From positions 62,001 to 126,000 of the forward strand of contig JBCAML010000006.1 in the NCBI GenBank assembly GCA_038503075.1: a stretch of 64,000 nt of DNA. Direction: 5' to 3'. Made by a program: the position numbers and the translations under genes. Origin of the DNA: Gyromitra esculenta (lineage: Eukaryota > Ascomycota > Pezizomycetes > Pezizales > Discinaceae). How positions within the stretch are numbered: position 1 is the first letter of the stretch; each line of letters opens with the position of its first letter. Under the pieces are notes generated by a model. It saw nothing but the letters and a program-made list of their open reading frames with translations, ran no database searches and was not told the DNA's origin. Below are positions 48,637 through 59,860 of the stretch, piece after piece.

Positions 48637-51365
48637 CTTGAATTGTAAGTGACCTCGAATGGACGAGGAGGTCGTGTTATATTAAGCTATAGCTATGGCG
48701 GTGATCGGCGGAAGGCACAGCACGTATGTAAATAATATGGAGCCTCCAGCTCGGACTGACAAATATAGAGTAAAAAAGGTATCGAAAACAAGAGAGCACA
48801 ATTCAGCAAAATCCTTTCAAAGGAGCTGTGTTGTAAAAAGCCGTATGATCGGATATCAAACCAATACCGGCAGCCTGGGCGGAATGGAGAATGGAAGGGA
48901 AACAGAAGCGGAGAGGAGCAAGGACGAGAGAAACGAGGAAAGGGGACAAAAAGAGGAGAGAAGGAGGCACAGATGGCTCCAATGTGAAAGTGGTAGGTGT
49001 ATCAGTGTTACATGGCTCAAGAAGCCAAAACTGCATAGAGAAGTTCGTTGATGCACGACTTCATTGGTGTGGGCGCCTATGGGTGTGCAACCTAGGAATT
49101 AATACTGTAGTTACGCTATTCTCAACCTCAAAACCCCTCCCCTCCCCCCTCTACGCTTCTCGCTGTTCTCTTCTACCTTTGATTATCATGGTAAGTAAGG
49201 CAGGCTCTGTATACTGTTTTGTGAATAGATCTGTGCTATAATGTCTCTGCTCCATGGCACACAGCTGCGGCTCCTATTGACGGCCCCGATTCCGATCCAT
49301 CGCTAGGAAGGCACAGACATCCATAGAGTTCTAGGCCTCTCGCCGGATAGATGCTATCGAAAGATAGAAACAAAATGGTGGAGTAGAGGAAAAGCGTAGG
49401 GTGCAGTAAAATCACTGCCTCTCTTCCCCGCTCTGAGCTATGTCCCCCTCATTGGAAACTTAACCTACTATGTATGTAATTATAGCACTAGTTGGCACCG
49501 CATGTACCAATAAAACCAGCGACGATAGTTCAGAGCACTGGAGAAAAAAAAAGTACGTCGTAAAGAATCGATGATGGCCCAGCAGAGGATGTTGATAACC
49601 CGATGGGCACTAGACTAGGAAACTGCGGCGACGTCGAAGAAAAGCAAAGAAACAGAGTCGCTTTTTATTTTTGGCATCCAGTGCCTCCTTGCGCAAGACC
49701 ATTACTAAAATGCTGCTGGTCATACATAGGGCCCTGCCTCGTTTATCGGGGCTTCCAGTGCAGCTCCCCCGATGCAGCACCAAACAGAATCCAAGGGTCC
49801 AAAATTAGAGTTATCAAGCCTTGCTTGTCTGCTTACGTATCCAACGGGTTAGGGTTGTCTGTCACGATCGTACTAAGCAATACCACCAGTTCGCTATATC
49901 AGAAGTTAGAGGTAGTAGCTACCATATCCAGGGTCCCGGTACTTTAATACTAGCAATCGTAACTTTCTCTCTCTAAATATTCCATACTCAGGTTAGTGTT
50001 AGTAAATCGCGCTCAAAAGTAATGGCATTCTGCTAAACATGTCTCACTTCCCTCACGTACGTAGCAGTCTTTATAGTAGCATTAGTGCAAGTGTTCGATA
50101 TCATACATTTCTACTTACTCAACCAGGTTTACCAACACCCACCCGGAAGGGTATACCGGGTCGTCACAAATCACCCCATCACGATTAGTATACACGTTGA
50201 CGGTGGCCATTTCTTCCTCACAGCGCATTGCGAGGTCATCGCCCAAGTGCCCGGTAATCACCTAGATAGAATTTAATAATCTACTACGAAGTCTCTGGTC
50301 CTGTGATATATGCGGGGGGGGGGGTGAGTACTTTTCCTGCATGACGTAATTCCATGAGAACGAGTTCGTCCAATTATATCACAAGCGAAAGAGAGAAACT
50401 AGAGCGAGGTTTTGGATAGCTGATACAGCAAGAGATTAGGTGAGAAGCTCTGTCTATACGGTCCTCCACCACTAACTCTATTTTAGCGATGAATACGATG
50501 CATACGAGAATCTAGCAATCCGCGTTTCATGCCTCTACTTGTCAGCAGGCATACGAACCAGAAAACAGGGGGGGTGGCTTTCTATGCCACAGAACCCGTG
50601 CCTAATGTCGCAGCACACAAAGCCACATCCCCCATGTTTTCCGGTTCGTATTCCTGCTAGCAAGTAGCTACACACACATACGGTGCTGCTTGGTAGAAAC
50701 GAAAGCATACCCATCTCATCTTCAATATATATCTGTGCAGGGGGGAAATAAAAGAACCATAATAAGCGTTTTTTGTGACGTAACTCTTCGGATAGCATTA
50801 ACTAGATACCACTACCATTTCTTTAAATAGCTTTATGGAGATGTAGCTGGAAAATGGTAGACAAGCTAAGGCTAAACCAACGACCGAAAAATAACAGCGG
50901 AGGTCGCTATTGTTACCAAGAAAATGAATCCACCACACAATATTCCACTTCCGAAGGGCCCTTTCCAATGAATGCAATTTGAAACCCTAGATGTATACCG
51001 TATTATACCTTGAACACTTTCTCCTAGTTCCTCCATGAACATACATGTAGAGACAGCTTCACCCCTCCAACAAGCAAATACCAGATCTAATCAGCCCCTG
51101 TTGCCAATGATCGTCCCCACCCAAAATATTTCTGTTTCCGACGAAGCCAAAGAAAACAAGTTTTATCACAGATAAAGTGATGAAATGAGCAGAGATGTAT
51201 CGGAGCATAAGAATCCTCACGCATCCAAAAAAAAAAAACCAAGAATTTAGAATAAGAAATCACCACAACAAACTCTCAAGAAACCAAGTATCCAACAGAT
51301 AGATCCCTAACTGCTCTCCCAGGTATAGTAGAAAACAAGAAATCGAATGGTAAAATTGCAAATAA
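48637..51365. other. Intergenic stretch, no supported gene
   Basis: This holds the promoter of the Cys-rich membrane protein on the minus strand and the 3' flank of the NLR pseudogene. Open frames are short and compositional (Arg/Glu-rich at 48891-49241). TACATGTA lies at 51042-51049 and a G10 run at about 50312-50321. Confidence 0.5.
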
Positions 51366-54300
51366 TTAAGGAAATAGAGCCAAAAGAGCCTTATCCCCCC
51401 GCTCCGCCGCAAGGTCAACTGGCGTCTTCCTCTCCTTATCCCGGATGCTGTCATCAGCGCCAGCTTCCAAAAGCTCCTCAACTATACCTAAGAAGCCTTT
51501 TTCGCAAGCGAAGTGTAGAGGTGTTCTTCCTTCATTATCTACGACGTCGATTTCCGGCCCAGCTTCGAGCAGGATTTGGACTACTGCCTCGTGACCCCCC
51601 AGTGCTGCAGTGTGTAAAGCGACTTTTCTGTCATGATCCGATACCAAATTCACATCAGCTCCACCTCCCAATAATAGCTCCACCACCATTTCATATCCAC
51701 CTGATGCTGCCGAGCGAAGCGCAGTCTCACCGACACGATTCTTCGCATTGACATCAGCTCCGGCCTCCAGCAGCATTTCTACCACGGCCCCGTGCCCGCC
51801 TGATGCTGCCAAGTAAAGCGCAGTCTCATCGTCATCATTCTTCGCATTGGCATTGGCATTGGCTCCGGCCTTCAGCAGCATTCCCACCACGGCCCCGTGC
51901 CCGCCTGATGCTGCCGAGTGAAGCGCAGTCTCACCGACACGATTCTTCGCATGGACATCAGCTCCGGCCTTCAGCAGCATTTTCACCACGGCCCCGTGCC
52001 CGCCTGATGCTGCCAAGTGGAGAGCAGTGCGGTCATCGCTGTCACCTCCATTTATTATTGCGCCATTTTTCAGCAGCAAAAGCTCAAAGATCTGAAGAAA
52101 CCCCTTTCTCGCTGCCACTAGGTGGCACAAACCCTGTCGGTCTGCTAGGAGATTGTATTGCTTGCCCGTTGCAAACAAGATCTGCACAATCTGAAGATGA
52201 CCATTTGCAACCGCGGCAGACAGAGGCGTCTCCCCCGAGGCCGATTGGGAATTTGGATTTGCCCCGTTGTTTAGAAGATCCCTAACAACAGCCTCCCTTC
52301 CATACCTACTAGCTAAAAAAAAGCGCTGATCGGCCGAGCTTGTCCAAACAGTTGATACCAGATCCAGAGAGGTGGCGAGCTGAAGCAAGATGCCCTTTTA
52401 AAGCTGAGCGATGTAAAGCGGTTTTACCACTTTTGTCCTGCGACTCCCGATCCGCGCCGGCCTCCAACAGCCGCTGCACAAGTTTATCGTAACCTTGCTC
52501 GGCAGCAACGTGCAAAGGGGAGGCTCCAGTTTCATCCTTAACCTCAAGATTAAATCCACCAGCTATCAATACGTCCACAAGTTTGAAGAGGTTGAGATAG
52601 ACCGCAATGTGAAGTGGGGAAGGTTCGGTAGGTGCTAATTTGAGACGAAAATGGAGTTTAAACCGAAAATCGACGCAGCATCGGGCTTGGATCCAGTTCG
52701 AGAATGCTTCAGATATTTCTTGGCAAAAGTCTAGGAGGGCTTGACGGTGGTCCTGAAAGTGTGCTTCGGCTTGACCGACGTGGCGATTCCAAGCCATAAC
52801 GCAATAGGAACGGAAGTTCTCAGTATCTACAGGGCTACTGACGCCCTTTGACACAATTTGCTCGGTGTCGGCGCCGCTTGTAGGCGCAATACTATCATCA
52901 ATCCTGCTAAGCTGAAAACTATCGACTCTCTCTCTTCTAGGTGTAGATAATAGCAACTTGAGGGTGACCAATGCAACTTCGCTATGAGCTTTAGCAATCT
53001 CATAAGAAAACTGAGTGATTGGTATATCGTCTGCGATATTGCCGTCGATCTGCTGACGGAGTAAGTACTGGGTAACCGATGTATGGACAACTTGCACTGT
53101 CTGATTTTCCAGGATTTCGATCAGGGGGAAACAAGCTTCTCGAATTTGTTTCCAGGGATCGCCGAGGAGGGGCCAGTCAACGTCTTTTTCTCCCCGTTCT
53201 GTTGCAAGCCGTTTCGTTGGGTCTCGAGCGCGGAGAGAAGCTCGTGGAGTTTTAGGGGACGATATGTTGTTACAGCCCACAGAAAGATATCTCGCGCCAG
53301 CCGACGACGGCTAGCAGATCTCTTGCTAATCGTTTGTATAACAGTATTGTAATAATTAGTCAAATTACTTGGAAGCCTCTTCAACTTCTTACGCACTGCA
53401 CTAATTGTTGTTTCTAACTCCAACTCATCTATAATCAGACGAACGTAAAGAAACATCCCCTTCACCGCAATCCATTAGCCATTATCGATAAACAAAGGTA
53501 ACTCGGCATTAACTTACATCTGCACGGTTAAGGATCTTTTCCGAAATATCCCTTTGAAGTTTTGTATCCGCAAAATTTTGAGATCCCTGGAGACGGCTCT
53601 TGGTGTATATTTTGAGATCTTGATTAACATGTTCCTTCGAAAAGCGCAATTTAAGAAGTCCAACTTCCGGTGCCTTATCAAGGTATCCCAAAATTTCAAG
53701 TTCTGGCCTACTCGTAATGGCCACTTTGAAGGATTTTGTGGATTTTGTAATCGAGACAAGCTTCTCCAAGAGCTCAATCCTTTCCTCGATATTACATTCA
53801 TCAAGAGCATCAATTACAAGATGGATAGTGGGAATCTGTGCGAGTATTTCTTCAGCAACTCCCCAAAGCTCTTCGATCGAACTCGCTTCATTATGCCCGC
53901 TTTTTTCAACCACCGGGTAGAGGGTAGAGAAACAGGCTGCTAGAAGCTTGTGATCTGACAATGCCGTGAGAAGCTGGTATATGATTGTCCGCAAAAACGC
54001 GATAGCTGTGCGCTTCCCGCTATTTTCTTGCTTTGAGTTGAAGAAAAAGTAGAGTACCGGGCTCGGCGAGCGCGATAGAGAGTCCCGCACGGACTATAAA
54101 AGATTATCGTCAGCAGCGTTAAGTGAGGACATGAGTCAACGATGCCTATATGAGCTATGAAGCTTTTTCCATATCCTGCGAGCCATGGGAACCACAGGAT
54201 TCCGGGCTGGGTCGACGACGCCCCTTTTTCTGTCCATCTTTTGTACTCATCCGTATCCTTAATCCATTCACATGTCCCGGGAACCCAATTCCTCCGGAAT

Positions 54301-55193
54301 TCGGCTAGCTCTGAGTCGAAAATGGATGGCGAAAGCCACTTTAGGGTCTTCTCTCGTCTCACGGCTTCAAAGATCCATGAATTGTAAGCTAGGGGCATAC
54401 TTAGAAGTCCACAGAACGAGTAGGGATGAACCTTCATGTGTCGAAATCTGTTCACGAAAGGCCGCGGCTTGCTCGGCAAAGCCCGCCACCCTCACAGCAT
54501 CCTCAACCCTATTAACATTAGACCCTATATTAGCCAGTACCTCCCTAAACTCCTCTTCGAACGGTTGCCCAACTGAGCGGAAAATGTTGGCTGAAGATTG
54601 AAAAGCGTTAGTCATAAACTCGTATAATTTGTGCTCGCGATAGATCACTTACCCGCTCCATTTCTACGAAAATAGGTCGCAGCTCTCACACAAAAATCCA
54701 GGTAATCTGTGTAAACCAGTGCTAGTGCATTGCTGAGGTCCTCCGAAGTCGAGAAAATTTGGGAGTATTTTTCATAAATCGGCAATTTACGAGCCAGTAA
54801 TGTCAACTGTGCCGCAAATATGTCTTACGCCTTCCCATTATTACTCATCATTACAAGAGCGACCTTCATTGGGGCCCAAATTGGGCACCTGTAGTTCCAG
54901 TACCTTATCAGATACTAGAGCCTCAAGCAAAAAATTTTCCAACATAACTGCAAAGGGTATGAAGATGGCGCTCACCCGATGCCTCCATTCGTTCCAACGA
55001 TGATATCAATGGCACCTTGAAATTGTTGAAGTGGTTGGGTATAGGTAGATAAGAAATCAAGAAGCTTAGCCGTCTTTTTTGATTTTGCACCCTTGTAGAC
55101 TCCTTGCAGCATCACGAAGAGATCTTCTGGACTTGTTGGGCAAGAAATTTCGGTGAGCTGCTCAACCGTTAACTTCGAGAGGTGACATTCCAT
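51366..55193 (-). pseudogene. NACHT-ankyrin NLR protein, broken by one stop and two frameshifts
   Basis: A fungal NOD-like receptor of the kind linked to non-self recognition. Minus-strand exons: 55193-54976, 54888-54653, 54590-54432, 54364-54141, 54093-53518 and 53459-51366. All splice phases agree, and about 1168 codons would result if the lesions are ignored. The N-terminal helical domain has AIDIIVGTNGGIG, then PIWAPMK and YTDYLDFCVRAATYFRR. The NACHT ATPase has LAGYGKS (Walker A, first Gly replaced by Trp), HLVIDALDECN (Walker B), AITSRPE and ADGMFLYVRL. RPLKLHELLSAL and the linker PWKQIREACFPLIEILE follow. About 12-13 ankyrin repeats end the protein. Lesions: in-frame TAA at 54827-54825, a frameshift at the A5 run 53185-53189 (T5 on +), and a frameshift at the T8 run 52315-52322 (A8 on +). 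It is a pseudogene unless these are sequencing errors or bypassed by alternative splicing. The true start may lie further upstream, since the frame is open to 55274. Confidence 0.88.
51776..52030 (-). repeat. Near-identical tandem ankyrin-coding units (99/105 bp)
   Basis: Three successive copies of the core beginning ACCACGGCCCCGTGCCCGCC on the + strand start at 51781, 51886 and 51985, giving periods of 105 and 99 bp (35 and 33 codons). The 105-bp unit carries a slipped triple GCATTG, coding an extra Ala-Asn pair. DNA identity between copies is much higher than ankyrin protein conservation requires, implying recent duplication or gene conversion within the array. Confidence 0.85.
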
Positions 55194-56871
55194 GGCCTGG
55201 CGCCAAGGAGGTTTATCGGTAGATCTAAAATATCGATCAGCGTACGCAGCGATGGGCGAGGCTTTGAGGAAGGTCTACTTTATTGCTGGGGCAATCGCTA
55301 CGCAAGTTGTATTTCTCACGCAAGCTGTAAGGCCGCGGTGGAACTCCTGCGGTTCCACAGCGCGTACTGAGTTCTTTGAATACATCTGATGGCGGAAGTA
55401 GTGAGGTTGATACAAATGGGCTTCGTAAACGGTATTTACTTCCAACTGATCACGGACGAAGAGGGTAGTGTAGCTAGATATACTTGGTCTCGATTTCAAG
55501 AAACCAAATCTTGTCAGTTAGGTATTGTAAAAGTTTCATTCTAAAATTTATAGTAGCAAGTCCCGAGGTTGTGGCTCTACATGTAGTTGACGTTACACCC
55601 CATGCGGTCTCAGAACTCTACTGGTGAAATACCACACGTAGTTACCAACATATCCTAGTATACCCAAAGCTGATCCTCCTAGTTTCTCCGTGAGAAACCC
55701 GTAGAGTAACTACAATTCCGCAACACAAACTCACTCCATTATCCCATAGACTGTTAAAAAAGAAATGCTGACCCCCCTGTATGGCTGTGGCTCAGCTCAG
55801 AGTCAACTGAAACCTGCTCAATACTCGCTAAAAAAAAACCTTACCCCAGAACACAATATAAGTACACTGTAGTGGAACCACATTAACGAATCCCGCAACC
55901 GTCAGTACATATTACAATCACTACTGAAAGGGAGCAAATAAACAAGAATCCTCATCCCAGCCTGTAGTTCTTTAGTTGACTGGTCGTATTAGCATGAATA
56001 GTTGAGCTGTGTGATACATTGGCTCGCTGGTGAGGGTTTTCGGTGAGGTTCCATGGTTGTCGCGTACCCTGAGGTGTGGCGTGCGCAGTTTTAGACCTCG
56101 ATCGCCTTTTTGAGCTCTATTTCTGAGTTGCACAATAGAGCAAACTAAACAAACAAAGCTAAATAGCCATTAGGAGCATAGTCTAAACACTAATTAGCTT
56201 TGTATAGGGCAAGAAAATTTGCGACTGTGGCAGAATTATACCTCATTTTTGGGTGTAAAAAGCTCAATGTAGAATGTTCCATGAAGTGACATGGTGATGA
56301 TGAGATATACGTAGAAAGAAATTATATCGTATTCCATCATTTTAGGCAAATATATGTGTAAAAGGTATCAGATGGTACACCCCTGACAGGAAGTACCTTG
56401 AAAGATATCAATGATAGAACTATTAGTGGTAGCAAGCTTCGGAGGGAAGACGGAGCTGCATTGCGCTGGACACTTGGCACTATTTGTAAGACAGTGGCGT
56501 TCCGCACCTCAATACGATTGGTCGAGGTCTAAGATTGCACGCACCATAAGACTATTTATTTTTTTCAGCGAGTAAAAGCGATTCCCTCGACTAGAGAGTC
56601 AGCTTCAGCAGTCCATAACTACGAGACAAGCTCAACTCTACTCCAAACGCCAGGACAGCCACCAGCTCTTCCGATCAATCAAACACGCAGCACGTTGAAT
56701 AAAATCCCACAGAAGCTCCCCAGCGCAGGATCCCTTCGGGCGTCTACAGCTCCGTGAACGGGAACCAATGAGAAACATAACTGGCGCCCTTCCCTCCAAC
56801 GCAACAAATTTCGCCAAAAGCCGAGTGATAAAACATGACTCTGTGTTACACACTACCCACTTTATCAACCA

Positions 56872-56903
56872 ACCACAACCCCACAACCCCACAACCCCAC
56901 AAC
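56872..56903. repeat. ACAACCCC octanucleotide repeat
   Basis: About four tandem ACAACCCC-like units in intergenic DNA. Confidence 0.8.
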
Positions 56904-57445
56904 TAGACGTGCCCCATGGAGAGAGCTCTGCAGACGCACCTAATGATTCGCTCTCAACCTACTTACTCCAGACAGCAACTACATGTATATGTAATGAAAG
57001 GGTGGACTCCTAACCCCGAGCATCCAATCCGCACAACAATCGAGATGTCCGAGCTCGGGAGAAAGGAGTTCGGCTCGAATGGAAGGAACAGTATAGTATG
57101 CATTGAAGTCTCCTTTCCGCGGACTTCCCCCTTTAACCTCCCTGGTGTCGGGACATTGGTGCGTTTATCCAATAAGCAGTTTTTTTGCTGATCTAAATGT
57201 ATTTACGTATGTCTGCTGGCTATATAGTCAGGGAGTCGTTTGGGCGGTGATGGGGGGTTGGTCTCTGGTGTTCTTGTGTTCTTGTGCAGACATACTGTAT
57301 TACCAGTGATATCCTATATTGAAAGTTTCCCCTATGAAGAATCTATCAAGACCTAACTAATCCAAAGGAAAAATAAAGCTGTATAGAAGAAACAGCAACC
57401 TCAGAAAGAAAGAAAAAACACCAAACAAAAAAAAATTAAAGACAT

Positions 57446-57474
57446 AAACCCAAACCCAAACCCAAACCCAAATC
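57446..57474. repeat. CCCAAA hexanucleotide repeat
   Basis: Four to five CCCAAA units, a one-base variant of the telomeric CCCTAA unit, next to C7 and C8 runs. It lies just beyond the 3' end of the gene at 57564. Confidence 0.8.
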
Positions 57475-57563
57475 CCCCCCACCCCCCCCACTCCGCAAAA
57501 CACCCCCCAACAATAAGAGAACCATAGTAGACAAATGAAAACACCCATGGAAAAGAACGTAAC

Positions 57564-59156
57564 TCAAATCATCCTCATCTCAACACCTTGCACAACCACC
57601 ACATTCTCCCCCCACCTTTTCTCCCAGTGCTCAGCGGCGCTTTTCCGTCCGCCCATCATTCTCTGCGACGAACTCGACAGCGACGGCGACGGCGGCAGAA
57701 AGCTGCTCCAGCAATCGCACTGGCCTTCGCACGCGCACGCGCAGCCCACGCCAACAACAGGCGACGGCGCGCACGACGAATTCGACGGCGAGAGGGAGTA
57801 CTCGGAGAGATAGAGCTCCTCGTCCGGCGCCAGTGGCGGCAGCGAGGCGAAAGAGGGGTCGGCAGTCGGGTCAGCGTAGTAGTCCCCTTCGTCCATATCC
57901 TCCTCTTCGTCGTCCTCGTCCTCGAAGCTGGACGGCGTCCACGTGAAGCGTCGCTCGGCGTTAGACGCGGTATGGAAACTCGGTGATGGGATTTCGTCTT
58001 CTGGCCATTCTCGCGCGTCTGTATATATCTCCTCCTCCTCCTGTTCCTCCTGTTCTTCCTCTGCCTCGTTATCGCCTTCGCCGTCGTCTCCCAACTCCAC
58101 TTCAATCACCTCCGTATCCCCCTCTTCCTCCTCCCCCGTAAAACACCTACACCCGTCCCTGACCTCCCCCGCAAACACGTCCAGCGCCCTCACGAAGCCC
58201 TTCACGAGCGCCCTCTCGAGCACCCTCACGCGCTCCTCCCGCTCGCGCAGCTCCGCGTGCAGCTCGACCACCGCCTCCTGCGGCGTGCGTCTGAAATACG
58301 CCTTCTGCGTCTTGACCAGCAGCCTGTCGCGCTCCGTCCTCGCCGCGGCCAGCTCCGGCGGCGGCGGCGCAGCGAATACCGCGCAGAGGGCGTGGAGCCG
58401 GCCCGTCAGGAGAGCGTGGAGACTCTGCAGCAGCGGGTCGGAGGAGGGGGTCGGAGGAGGGGGGATGGTGGGCGAGTTCACACAGGACATGATTCCGTCG
58501 CCCCACGGCGACGGAGGCGGGAAGACGCCGGTTGGGGGCGCCTCTGGTGCGGCGGGCGGGTGCATGCTGTAGGTTGAGAGGCGGCTGGGACGGTGTGGGT
58601 GTGCGGGAGTGCCGGGGGCTGGAGAGGAGAAGTGGTATGGCTTTGTGGGGCTGGGGGAAGGGTTGGAATTCCAGCCGATGGTTGGGGAGAGGGGGTTGCT
58701 GAGACGGCGGGGGATGGCTGGGGGCGGGTCGCTGGGAGGCATGCTGGGCGGGTCGTGGGAGGCCCAGAGACGCTGGAAGTGGCCCCGTGGTTTGGCGCTC
58801 TTGATCGGTGTGCCTTCTTCGCAGTTGTCTTCGTCTTCGTCTTCTTCTTCTTCGTCGTCGTCCTCAGAGTCGGAGCATGGTGAGAAGAAGCTCCGCAGAG
58901 TTGAGGAAGGGGCGGAGGAGGGCGTGGGAGCAATGAAGGTGGCTGTGGTGGCTGTGGTGGTGTTGCACGGCAAGGCGGAGGGGTTGAGGGTCAATGTTGG
59001 CTTAGCCCTGCGGGTTGGCGACGGCGAGGTGGAGGGCGAGACGGGGGTGAGTGACCGCTCGTTGGGATTGTAGACGGCAGGCTTGCGGGAGACGGAGATC
59101 TGCGAAGACGAGCGGGAAGGAGGAGGGGAGAGGGGGAGAGACATTACGCTGGCCAT
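57564..59156 (-). CDS. Ser/Pro-rich acidic protein with short coiled coil, function unknown
   Basis: A 530-aa intronless gene on the minus strand, with higher GC than its surroundings. Residues 1-240 are disordered and rich in Ser, Pro and Thr, with many SP/TP sites and an acidic patch at 97-113. Residues 241-340 look folded: DPLLQSLHALLTGRLHALC, then a charged helix (ELHAELREREERVRVLERAL) likely to be a coiled coil. Residues 342-380 and 410-425 are strongly acidic (Glu/Asp runs). A compact cysteine cluster, CACACEGQCDC, lies at about 472-482. The C-terminus has HWEKRWGENVVVVQGVEMRMI. The many SP/TP sites suggest phosphorylation by proline-directed kinases. No named domain is recognised. The long open frames on the opposite strand are composition shadows. 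Confidence 0.75.
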   Translation of the reverse strand: MASVMSLPLSPPPSRSSSQISVSRKPAVYNPNERSLTPVSPSTSPSPTRRAKPTLTLNPSALPCNTTTATTATFIAPTPSSAPSSTLRSFFSPCSDSEDDDEEEEDEDEDNCEEGTPIKSAKPRGHFQRLWASHDPPSMPPSDPPPAIPRRLSNPLSPTIGWNSNPSPSPTKPYHFSSPAPGTPAHPHRPSRLSTYSMHPPAAPEAPPTGVFPPPSPWGDGIMSCVNSPTIPPPPTPSSDPLLQSLHALLTGRLHALCAVFAAPPPPELAAARTERDRLLVKTQKAYFRRTPQEAVVELHAELREREERVRVLERALVKGFVRALDVFAGEVRDGCRCFTGEEEEGDTEVIEVELGDDGEGDNEAEEEQEEQEEEEIYTDAREWPEDEIPSPSFHTASNAERRFTWTPSSFEDEDDEEEDMDEGDYYADPTADPSFASLPPLAPDEELYLSEYSLSPSNSSCAPSPVVGVGCACACEGQCDCWSSFLPPSPSLSSSSQRMMGGRKSAAEHWEKRWGENVVVVQGVEMRMI

Positions 59157-59823
59157 TGCAGAGACGAGGGAGGGAGGTGCGAAGGACTGCCAGACAGGTA
59201 TGTATTATGTATTATGTGTGCGTGTATGTGGGAACTGGACAGTTTTGTGGGCCAGCCTGAACGGGATGGTGGTTCTTCGAGAACCGGAGACGGAGCGAGT
59301 GGCTATGTAGATATAGGTGTAGAGTACATACACGGCCCAGCCCAGCTGGAGACGGGCGGCAGACGGCAGATGGCAGGGCTGTGGAATTAAACCCACGCAA
59401 TCAATCGCCCACAAGCGAAGGCTGGAGGCGGGGAGGCGGGCAGCAGCAAATGCTTGATTGACCGAGCAATGCGAGCAGGCAGCAGCGTGGTGGGTGGATG
59501 CAGTCCGTAGCCGAGCCAGTCGAGTCGAGGAGTGGGCCTTGCTGTGGTGAAAAGGAAGGAGGCGGTCCACAGCAGCTATATATCAGTCGCACAGCGGGTA
59601 GTGGCGACAGGTGAAACAGCCCGTGTTCCGATCCCTCCGCTGCAACTGGCCTGCCAGCACAGACGATCCCCGTTTCGTGTCAGCCAAATCAACTCAACCC
59701 TCAGGAGCTGAATTCCCGCGAATTCCCTCTAAACACCCGCCGATCTCGAAAGGCCGTCAATCACATCCCAGGCCTTGTCCGCCCAGGCACAGTGGCACAG
59801 AAAATAAAAGCGAAAAGCAAAGT

Positions 59824-59860
59824 AAAATAAAACAAAACAAAACAAAACAAAACAAAACAA
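59824..59860. repeat. AAAAC pentanucleotide microsatellite
   Basis: Seven AAAAC units in intergenic DNA upstream of the minus-strand gene ending at 59156. Confidence 0.85.

Larger units (their letters stand above)
55194..57563. other. Intergenic stretch, no supported gene
   Basis: This includes the upstream flank of the NLR pseudogene and the 3' flank of the next minus-strand gene. Simple repeats lie at 56872-56903 and 57446-57474. TACATGTA lies at 55578-55585 and 56980-56987. No recognisable coding frame. Confidence 0.5.

Noticed and set aside
52315..52375. Intron ending in T8-AG as an explanation for the second NLR frame change
   Set aside because: It is in phase but would delete half an ankyrin repeat, whereas a one-base homopolymer change gives a perfect 33-residue repeat. 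Kept only as an alternative.
57588..59073. Several long plus- and minus-strand frames overlapping the Ser/Pro-rich gene
   Set aside because: GC-rich, low-complexity DNA leaves several frames open; only the 530-codon frame has a normal start and mixed folded and disordered segments.
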